From positions 1-12,386 of the forward strand of contig JASBUE010000184.1 in the NCBI GenBank assembly GCA_030148045.1: DNA of 12,386 bases, written 5' to 3'. The notes under the pieces were generated by a model, which was given only the letters and a program-made list of their open reading frames with translations, made no database searches and was not told where the DNA came from. Shown here piece by piece: positions 7,083-12,386 of this stretch (its first letter is position 1; each line of letters begins with the position of its first letter). Source of the DNA: Candidatus Tenderia sp. (lineage in GTDB: Bacteria > Pseudomonadota > Gammaproteobacteria > Tenderiales > Tenderiaceae). The position numbers were made by a program, and so were the translations under genes.

Positions 7083-7511
7083 CTATACGTTTTGCGGAGT
7101 TTTCTGCTGCGCCCTTAACACGTCCGGAACAACATCCCAGGCAGACTTGATTTCGATCAATAGCCCCGCCACCTCGTTAAGCATACCAACGCTGTTCTCC
7201 ATGCTCGCCTCCGCCAGGCGGCGTCCCATATAATCGTAGAGATCATCCAGGTTTTGCGCGATCTCCCCGCCTGACTCTTTGTCGAGGCTCATCCTGAGAC
7301 CGTCGATAATAGAGATCGCCCAGGAGATATGGCTGCCTTTCAAGGCGACATCACCCCGTTCCATATACCCCTTGGCCAGATTGATCTTCTCGAGTGCGCC
7401 TTCAAGCAACATCTGTATCAGGCGATGCGGGGAAGCGCTTGCCACACCCGAGTGGGCGCCTACCTGTTTATATTGTTTTAGCACGCTGTCCTTGTTCGGC
7501 GAATAATTCAT
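7083..7511 (-). CDS. fliS: Flagellin export chaperone FliS
   Basis: FliS binds the C-terminal disordered end of flagellin in the cytoplasm, prevents early polymerisation and delivers it to the export gate. The 142-residue protein carries the family signatures: an N-terminal Tyr-rich segment (LKQYKQVGAHSGVASASPHRL, 11-31), MLLEGALEKINLAKGYMERGD (34-54), KGSHISWAISIIDGLRMSL (58-76) and LDDLYDYMGRRLAEA (88-102). It is four-helical with no signal peptide. I start it at the ATG at 7511, which follows a GGGAG-type ribosome site. The codon before it, TTG at 7514, is unlikely to be used. It is 40 bp downstream of fliD and presumably co-transcribed with it. Confidence 0.95.
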   Translation of the reverse strand: MNYSPNKDSVLKQYKQVGAHSGVASASPHRLIQMLLEGALEKINLAKGYMERGDVALKGSHISWAISIIDGLRMSLDKESGGEIAQNLDDLYDYMGRRLAEASMENSVGMLNEVAGLLIEIKSAWDVVPDVLRAQQKTPQNV

Positions 7512-7551
7512 CAAGTTTCTCCCTATGCTCTCAGACTGATCTCATTATCTA

Positions 7552-8904
7552 TTAAACACTCTTAGACGTGGGTAGGCTCGCCAATTGCTGACTCAAAAAA
7601 CTGCCCGTTGACTGCAACTGTGAAACCAGGGAGTCCAGGGCACTGAATTGCTTAAGGTAACGTGCCTCGATGATCCCCATACGATATTCGAGATTCTCCT
7701 GGCGGTCCTCAATAGCGGAGATCCGGCTGTTAATGCCGGTTTTTCGTGACTCAATCAGACCGTCAGAGGCGATCAGGGTATTGGCAACCGACTCGAATCT
7801 TACCGCAAAACCCTCACTGCTATCGGCAAACAGGTTGGCCAGACCGGAAAAATTCGTGTTAATTGCCTCATCGAGCTTGCTGCTGTCAAGCGTAAGGTCG
7901 CCGCTCGAAGTGGTTGAAATCCCCACCTCGGTCAGATACCCATAGCTCAATCCGGATGCGCCTTGATTAAATACACCCTGTAATTGCCGCTCCAAACTCA
8001 AGAGACCCGTATCTCCCTGCAGTGTTGCATCTTCTCCACCCAATGTCCTGATAGTACCGCGCAGGTCATTGTAGGCATCAACAAACTTTTGCACCGACTC
8101 CTTGACCTTATCCGTATACCTGGCGACCGTCAGGGTTTCGGCAACGCCGGGCACCGCCTTATTCAGGTTCAGGGTCACTCCGGATATGGCGTCGGTGATC
8201 ACATTGGACGAACTGGTTATGCTGATACCATTGACGATCACACTGGCATCCGCTGCTTCATTGCCGGCAATAGTGCCGAAATCCAACGCTGTGGCAACGC
8301 TGGCGGTGGTGGCACCGCCGAGGCTGATCTGATTAGCTGTCCCTGTATTGTCGGCATTCAACACCAGGATGCTTTCAGACCCGGTATTCACTATCGAGGC
8401 GGTCACGCCGGTATTGTCGGCGGCATCGTTAATGGCGGTCTTGATACCGTTCAGGGTGTTGTTTGACGAATCGATCGTAACCTGAAAGCTGGACGAGCCC
8501 TGGACGATTTCCAACGTGCCGGTGGTCCCGATGCTGGTATCCGCGTCGGCATACGACGTCGCCCCGCCGTTGTTCGAGGTCAACTTGTGGGGATTGGCCA
8601 GCGCCTCGACCTGGATGGAATGAGTAGCGGGCGAGGCGGAACTATCGGCACTGCCGGTAAAGGAATTTTCGTTCGATGAGTTTACCGAGAAGACCTGGAA
8701 CTTATCCGTAGCGCTGAGGCCGCTCATGGCACTCTTGAAAGTCGACAATGCGCTTTTCAACTGGCCATAGGCACTCAGCTTGGCATCAAGATCGCTTTTT
8801 TGCGCCCTAAGCCGCTCCAGCGGACGGCGCTCCAACGTCATCAGCTGGCTGACCATGCCGTTCACATCCAGACCTGAACCTATACCACCTGCTGACAGGG
8901 CCAT
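7552..8904 (-). CDS. fliD: Flagellar filament capping protein FliD (HAP2)
   Basis: FliD forms the cap at the filament tip and inserts each exported flagellin. The 450-residue protein is of normal length. It has the FliD N-terminal domain (about 1-105, with GIGSGLDVNGMVSQLMTLER at 7-26 and PLERLRAQKSDLDAKLSAYGQLKSAL at 28-53), a flagellin-IN-like motif (about 136-190, SSFQVTIDSSNNTLNGIKTAIND), and the FliD C-terminal domain (about 220-430). The last contains KVKESVQKFVDAYNDLRGTIRTL (266-288) and ends in a coiled coil (RKTGINSRISAIEDRQENLEYRM...). The middle is rich in Ser, Thr, Asn and Ala, as usual for the surface-exposed part. The ATG at 8904 has a strong GAGGTGA ribosome site. A sigma-54 promoter at 8953-8968 gives a leader of about 37 bases. 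Confidence 0.96.
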   Translation of the reverse strand: MALSAGGIGSGLDVNGMVSQLMTLERRPLERLRAQKSDLDAKLSAYGQLKSALSTFKSAMSGLSATDKFQVFSVNSSNENSFTGSADSSASPATHSIQVEALANPHKLTSNNGGATSYADADTSIGTTGTLEIVQGSSSFQVTIDSSNNTLNGIKTAINDAADNTGVTASIVNTGSESILVLNADNTGTANQISLGGATTASVATALDFGTIAGNEAADASVIVNGISITSSSNVITDAISGVTLNLNKAVPGVAETLTVARYTDKVKESVQKFVDAYNDLRGTIRTLGGEDATLQGDTGLLSLERQLQGVFNQGASGLSYGYLTEVGISTTSSGDLTLDSSKLDEAINTNFSGLANLFADSSEGFAVRFESVANTLIASDGLIESRKTGINSRISAIEDRQENLEYRMGIIEARYLKQFSALDSLVSQLQSTGSFLSQQLASLPTSKSV

Positions 8905-8952
8905 ATCTCACCTCTCATAACTGCTTAACACCGAAATCCCGCCACCAAAACA

Positions 8953-8968
8953 AGCAATAAACATGCCC
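8953..8968 (-). promoter_or_regulatory. Sigma-54 promoter of fliD
   Basis: The minus strand reads GGGCATGTTTATTGCT, with GG and GC separated by 10 bases and a perfect TTGCT -12 element. The predicted start of transcription is near 8942. This would start a fliD-fliS-fliT unit, perhaps reaching the PilZ gene, independently of the sigma-28 flagellin promoter. Confidence 0.82.
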
Positions 8969-9044
8969 GATCCTAGACCGTTTCTTTAAACAAAACCCCT
9001 TCTCCTTTTTCCAGTTTTTCCAGGGTACGGAGTATGTTCAATGT

Positions 9045-9416
9045 CTATTCGGCCGGTATCTGGCGGACAATCTTTTCAGTCTCAGGATCTATGACTGTAA
9101 TTACCGTGCGACCACTCTCCTGATCGATACTGAATTCAAGATCGCGGTCAATTTTCTGCACGTAATCCTGCAACTCCCTGGCGGCCTGCCGTATTGTTTC
9201 CTCGATGCCGGAACCCTGCCCACCCGGCGCTTGGGGAACATATTTGCCAGCATCGGCAGAATCGTGCCGTGTAGCCGCTTCGTTGGCGACGAATTTTGCC
9301 TCTATAACTGGGCGGGAGACTTGGGTCGCCGGCTCGGAAAGCTGCGGAGGGGGCGGCCCTTTATCCACCCGGGTGGATGAAGGCGGGATTTGGGTGATAT
9401 TGATAACATTTGACAT
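9045..9416 (-). CDS. flaG: FlaG family protein
   Basis: FlaG proteins are small and usually encoded between flagellin and cap genes. Loss affects filament length in several bacteria, but the molecular role is unclear. The 123-residue product has a disordered Pro/Ser-rich first half (about 10-70) and the conserved C-terminal FlaG domain: ELQDYVQKIDRDLEFSIDQE (81-100), then SGRTVITVIDPETEKIVRQI (101-120), closing in PAE. I start it at the ATG at 9416, after a strong GGAGGTGA ribosome site. The longer ATG at 9449 would put that site inside the gene. It lies downstream of fliC, separated by a GC-rich hairpin, and no separate promoter was seen. Confidence 0.93.
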   Translation of the reverse strand: MSNVINITQIPPSSTRVDKGPPPPQLSEPATQVSRPVIEAKFVANEAATRHDSADAGKYVPQAPGGQGSGIEETIRQAARELQDYVQKIDRDLEFSIDQESGRTVITVIDPETEKIVRQIPAE

Positions 9417-9439
9417 GTCTGTCACCTCCAAGAACATAT

Positions 9440-9476
9440 GCCCGCCCACACCACATCCCTGTCAGTATAGGCGGGC
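9440..9476 (-). terminator. GC-rich hairpin between fliC and flaG (attenuator or weak terminator)
   Basis: GCCCGCC and GGCGGGC form a perfect 7-bp stem. It can extend inward by about seven further pairs, four of them G-T, leaving a loop of about nine bases. No run of U follows (CATATGTTCTT), so full intrinsic termination is doubtful. A structure here could cut flaG readthrough or protect the 3' end of the abundant flagellin mRNA. Confidence 0.45.
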
Positions 9477-9502
9477 CCAGTCCTTTTAGGCCATGTTAAC
9501 GC

Positions 9503-10327
9503 TTATTGAAGAAGCGAAAGCACGTTCTGCGGTACGGCGTTGGCTTGTGACAACATCGCAACACCGGCCTGTTGCAGGATCTGTGAACGGGTCAGTGCAG
9601 CCGTCTCCGCGGCAAAGTCCGCATCCTGGATACGGCTACGTGCAGCGGACAGGTTTTCTGAGGTATTTTGAGTGTTACGGATAACAGACTCAAAGCGGTT
9701 CTGGACCGCACCCAAAGTGGCGCGCATGGTGTTCACGGTGTTCAGGAAGGTATCCGCGTAACCGATGGCGGCAGAGGCGTTAGACGCGGTGGTGACACTG
9801 GCGGTACTCTGCAGATCAGTATAACCGGTAGCAGTGGTGATATTGGAGGTGGTCACCGTGATGGTGTTACCCGCATTGGCACCGACCTGGAAAACAAAAT
9901 TCCCGGCACCGGACCCGATGACCGCCGTACCGTTGAACTCAGTGCCCGCGACACGGGCGATTTCAGCCTGCAACTGAGTCACCTCGGTGTTCAGCGCAGC
10001 GCGGTCGGTGGAACTGTTCGAGGCGTTGACGGCCTGTACCGCCAACTCACGAATACGCTGGGTGCTGTTGGCGATTTCGGCCAGCGCACCCTCGGCGGTC
10101 TGCGCCAAAGAGATGGCGTCGGCAGAGTTACGGGCCGCCTGGTTCAGGCCGCGGATCTGGGCGCTGAAACGTTCAGAGATCGCCAGACCGGCGGCATCGT
10201 CCTTGGCGCTGTTGATACGCAGCCCCGAAGACAGGCGCTGCAGTGCGGTCTGCATGTCGGATTGTGTCCTGTTCAGATTACGCTGGGCGTTCAGGGACAT
10301 GATGTTGGTATTGACTACTTGAGCCAT
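9503..10327 (-). CDS. fliC: Flagellin FliC (short form)
   Basis: The filament subunit, exported by the flagellar type III system and polymerised beneath FliD. The 274-residue protein has both conserved ends. The D0/D1 N-terminal part is 1-140 (VVNTNIMSLNAQRNL, LSSGLRINSAKDDAAGLAIS, TQRIRELAVQAVN) and the C-terminal part is about 185-274 (LGAVQNRFESVIRN, ARSRIQDADFAAETA, LTRSQILQQAGVAMLSQAN, ending NVLSLLQ). The variable centre is only about 45 residues (about 140-185), so there is essentially no D2/D3 domain. It is Thr/Ser-rich (TVTTSNITTATGYTD), a plausible O-glycosylation surface given the neighbouring maf gene. The TLR5-recognised segment around QRIRELAVQ is of the standard gammaproteobacterial form. 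The ribosome site AGGAG lies 9 bases upstream. A sigma-28 promoter at 10435-10463 drives it. Confidence 0.98.
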   Translation of the reverse strand: MAQVVNTNIMSLNAQRNLNRTQSDMQTALQRLSSGLRINSAKDDAAGLAISERFSAQIRGLNQAARNSADAISLAQTAEGALAEIANSTQRIRELAVQAVNASNSSTDRAALNTEVTQLQAEIARVAGTEFNGTAVIGSGAGNFVFQVGANAGNTITVTTSNITTATGYTDLQSTASVTTASNASAAIGYADTFLNTVNTMRATLGAVQNRFESVIRNTQNTSENLSAARSRIQDADFAAETAALTRSQILQQAGVAMLSQANAVPQNVLSLLQ

Positions 10328-10354
10328 GATAGCTACTCCTGATTTCTACAGAAT

Positions 10355-10370
10355 CGTCAGTTTTATGACG
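10355..10370 (-). other. Small hairpin in fliC leader
   Basis: CGTCA and TGACG form a 5-bp stem with a six-base loop, in the untranslated leader about 28 bases before the fliC ATG. It may influence mRNA stability or ribosome access. The short stem could be chance. Confidence 0.3.
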
Positions 10371-10394
10371 CATCCTGGTTTATGCACAGCGGAT

Positions 10395-10416
10395 ATATTT
10401 CTCCAAATGGAAATAT
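10395..10416 (-). other. AT-rich inverted repeat in fliC leader
   Basis: ATATTTC (10395-10401) pairs with GAAATAT (10410-10416) across a short loop, with one more C-G pair past a bulge. It lies roughly 10-35 bases downstream of the predicted fliC start of transcription. It could be a mRNA 5' stabilising hairpin or an operator palindrome. Confidence 0.35.
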
Positions 10417-10434
10417 TTACCGCTCCCACCCACT

Positions 10435-10463
10435 GTATCGGCCGCCAAATCGCTCAACTTTAA
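10435..10463 (-). promoter_or_regulatory. Sigma-28 (FliA) promoter of fliC
   Basis: The minus strand has TTAAAGTT (10456-10463) as -35 and GCCGATAC (10435-10442) as -10, against the consensus TAAAGTTT-N11-GCCGATAA. The spacing is within one base of the consensus and the core GCCGATA is perfect. It gives a leader of about 100 bases to the fliC ATG. Confidence 0.88.
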
Positions 10464-10514
10464 CCCTGTGTCGGTTTTTTACTGCTCGCCAACACCCATG
10501 CGCCAAAAAAACGC

Positions 10515-10530
10515 TGGCACAGTGTTTGCT
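10515..10530 (+). promoter_or_regulatory. Sigma-54 promoter of the maf gene
   Basis: The plus strand reads TGGCACAGTGTTTGCT, a full match to TGGCAC-N5-TTGCW with GG-N10-GC spacing. The predicted start of transcription is near 10541, about 24 bases before the GTG start. It is the best sigma-54 site in the window. Confidence 0.9.
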
Positions 10531-10564
10531 TTACTCCGGCCTAGAGATAAACCAGGAGCCGCCC

Positions 10565-12386
10565 GTGAATGAGTCAATCCCCCCAGCCGTCAGCTTGACC
10601 GTCGCCAGCAACCCCTTCGGCGACCGTTTCCTCGCCGAAATCAACCAGGAAACATTCGCCCGGCAGGGCGCCGCCTCGGTATTCGCGCGGCAATTTGCCG
10701 ACAGCTTCGCGCGAGAGCAGACCCTGTACATCATTATCGGCACCGATTCAGGCTTGCTGGTCGACCACATCCTGCGATCCCCCCTAGCGCGCGGCAGCCG
10801 CTATCTGTTCGTCGAAGCGGCCCCCATTCGCGCCGCCCTGGCGGAAACGCTGACCCCGCTGCAGAACGAATGGGTGCAGGTATGCGGCCCGGACGACTGG
10901 TTCAGCACGGCGCAAGACTTGGGCCTGGACACCTATTGTTATACCGGCAACATCCAACTGCTGCGCTCATTGGGCGCCGACAGCGGGAGCTACTCAGATT
11001 ATGGCCGAATATACAAACAGCTCGATCAGGAACTGGCCCAGCACCGCTGGAAACTGGAAATCGATACCGGCCTGCACCTGTTCATCAAGAATAATCTCGC
11101 CAACCTGGCCGACAACCGCATCCCGGCGTCCGTACTGAGCAACTCATTCAAGGGCAAGACCGCCCTGATCATGGCTGCAGGACCGTCGCTCGATGGTATT
11201 CTGCCCTGGATCAAACAAAACAAGGACAGACTGGTTCTGATTGCGGTATCGCGGATTGCCCGATTACTGCTGGACAATAAGATTACGCCTGACATCATCG
11301 TCAGTGTCGATCCACAGGAGATCAGTTTCTCCATAAGCAAAGAAATTTTCAAACTTGGCGAGCAAACATTATTGGCGCATAGTTGCAGCGCCACACCTTC
11401 CTTGGTCGGGCAATGGCCCTATAAAAAAGTGTATACCGGCCCCCAATATTTCTGGGAGCGCGAAAACAGCCCAAACGTTCCGTTGCATGGACCGACGGTC
11501 ACTAACGACGCAATTTCTATTGCCGTTAGCTTGGGCTGTACGCAGATCATGCTTGCCGGGGTAGACCTGTGTTACAGCCAAGATGGCTACAGTCACTCCA
11601 GCGGCACTGTCGAACACTCACTAGGCCCACTGATTGGAGAAATCGACCACACCGTAGAGACAAATTCTGGCAAGCGGGCTGAAACCAACAAAGGTTACTA
11701 CGAGTGTATAATTCAAATTGCAGAACAAGCAAAAAGAGCCCGGGATCTCGGAAGCCATATCGCCAATCTGTCCGCAGACGCAGCTAGAATCCCCGGGGTA
11801 TCCTACTCTTCCCCTGATGAAATAAATATCGCCTCAGAACTAGAACAACCCGCCTATAAAACCATACAACAACAACTTCAGGAAGAAAATATTACCCCTC
11901 TAGCAGAACATTATAAATCTGTCGTTCATAATCTCACTTGCATCATACAAGATATTAAAACCGTCACCACGCTGGCGGCAGACGCAATCAAATCCAACCA
12001 TAAACTCAATGAACCGACAGACAACGGCACAAAACTAAAACACATCAAAAAACTGGATAAGATAGAAAAGCGCCTGCAAAGAAAATATCAAGACATAAGC
12101 GACACTATCAAACTTATCAATGCCAAACACTTCAGCAAGGTGCTTAGCCTGGACTCTAAAGATCAGCTCACTCACGAGGAAGCTAATGAAAAAACGCGAA
12201 TCTACTACGAGGCCTACCTGCTCGGTGCCGAACTGTTGTTCGGGCATCTAAATGACGCCAAGACACGCGCCAGAGCACGATTGGAAGAGGAAGTGAAGAA
12301 TCCTGACTTTAATCTAATATTTTCACAGTGGTCCCATGACAACCAGCCCGGGCGTAGCAAATATTGGATGTACAGCCATTCCGATC
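10565..12386 (+). CDS. Maf-type flagellin glycosyltransferase (DUF115/MAF_flag10), 3'-truncated by window edge
   Basis: Maf proteins attach nonulosonic acids (pseudaminic or legionaminic acid) to Ser/Thr of flagellin in the cytoplasm before export. The frame is open for 607 codons to the window end. A Maf-type N-terminal domain spans about 1-180. The MAF_flag10 core (about 185-345) has KTALIMAAGPSLDGILPWI (198-216), DNKITPDIIVSVDP (237-250), HGPTVTNDAISIAVSLGC (308-325) and AGVDLCYS (331-338). A mostly helical, Lys-rich C-terminal region follows (about 420-600). The start is GTG at 10565, with AGGAG six bases upstream (10554-10558). The ATG at 10569 is out of frame and soon stops. The gene diverges from fliC and has its own sigma-54 promoter. 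GC content falls sharply in the 3' half. The sugar donor cannot be told from sequence. Confidence 0.92.
   Translation, partial: MNESIPPAVSLTVASNPFGDRFLAEINQETFARQGAASVFARQFADSFAREQTLYIIIGTDSGLLVDHILRSPLARGSRYLFVEAAPIRAALAETLTPLQNEWVQVCGPDDWFSTAQDLGLDTYCYTGNIQLLRSLGADSGSYSDYGRIYKQLDQELAQHRWKLEIDTGLHLFIKNNLANLADNRIPASVLSNSFKGKTALIMAAGPSLDGILPWIKQNKDRLVLIAVSRIARLLLDNKITPDIIVSVDPQEISFSISKEIFKLGEQTLLAHSCSATPSLVGQWPYKKVYTGPQYFWERENSPNVPLHGPTVTNDAISIAVSLGCTQIMLAGVDLCYSQDGYSHSSGTVEHSLGPLIGEIDHTVETNSGKRAETNKGYYECIIQIAEQAKRARDLGSHIANLSADAARIPGVSYSSPDEINIASELEQPAYKTIQQQLQEENITPLAEHYKSVVHNLTCIIQDIKTVTTLAADAIKSNHKLNEPTDNGTKLKHIKKLDKIEKRLQRKYQDISDTIKLINAKHFSKVLSLDSKDQLTHEEANEKTRIYYEAYLLGAELLFGHLNDAKTRARARLEEEVKNPDFNLIFSQWSHDNQPGRSKYWMYSHSD

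Larger units (their letters stand above)
10328..10564. other. Divergent fliC/maf intergenic region
   Basis: This 237-bp gap is the longest gene-free stretch in the window. It holds the fliC leader with two hairpins, the sigma-28 promoter facing left, and the sigma-54 promoter facing right. The two predicted transcription starts are about 110 bp apart. No ORF of note was seen in it. Confidence 0.8.

Noticed and set aside
9417..9449. 11-residue N-terminal extension of FlaG
   Set aside because: The strong GGAGGTGA ribosome site lies inside it, pointing to the ATG at 9416. The upstream ATG also sits in the fliC-flaG hairpin.
9668..10342. 224-codon plus-strand frame opposite fliC
   Set aside because: Shadow of flagellin. 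Gly/Val/Arg-rich with no family signature or ribosome site.
1..12386. tRNA, CRISPR, insertion sequence or phage genes
   Set aside because: No cloverleaf, regular repeat-spacer array, transposase or terminal inverted repeats were seen on either strand.

Overview
The window is a flagellar late-gene and regulatory cluster from a polarly flagellated gammaproteobacterium. The gene order fliC-flaG-fliD-fliS-fliT-(PilZ)-fleQ-fleS-fleR-fliE-fliF matches the Pseudomonas/Vibrio type of cluster. GC content, codon use and the extra PilZ gene would fit a Chromatiales-type sulfur bacterium or relative, but genus-level placement is inference. No tRNA, rRNA, CRISPR array, insertion sequence or phage gene was seen.

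Layout. Ten genes lie on the minus strand and read from about 10.3 kb down to base 1: flagellin (fliC), FlaG, filament cap (fliD), two export chaperones (fliS, fliT), a degenerate PilZ-domain protein, the sigma-54 master regulator FleQ, the FleS/FleR two-component pair, the basal-body adaptor FliE, and the MS-ring protein FliF. FliF is cut by the window edge after 439 residues. On the plus strand, divergent from fliC, is a Maf-type (DUF115/MAF_flag10) flagellin glycosyltransferase gene. It starts at a GTG at 10565 and runs off the right edge after 607 codons. Apart from the two window-edge genes, every gene is complete. The longest gene-free stretch is the 237-bp fliC/maf divergent region, and no gap exceeds 300 bp.

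Regulation read from sequence. Three well-formed sigma-54 (-24/-12) promoters with GG-N10-GC spacing lie upstream of fleS, fliD and maf, and a sigma-28 promoter with a perfect GCCGATA -10 lies upstream of fliC. This fits a four-tier hierarchy: FleQ with sigma-54 switches on fleSR and early or capping genes, FleR acts on later sigma-54 genes, and FliA drives flagellin. FleQ keeps the residues known to bind c-di-GMP in its Pseudomonas homologue. A PilZ-fold gene lies immediately upstream of it, so the locus may couple c-di-GMP level to flagellar gene expression and assembly.

Points of interest: the PilZ protein has lost the canonical c-di-GMP motifs. The FleQ receiver domain appears to have an Asp at the phosphoacceptor position. 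The maf gene falls from about 65% GC at its 5' end to about 35-47% in its 3' half. A small ORF with its own ribosome binding site sits just ahead of fliT, which lacks an obvious one. Inverted and direct repeats of ATTG/CAAT type lie upstream of fleQ and fleS. The fliC leader carries two hairpins.
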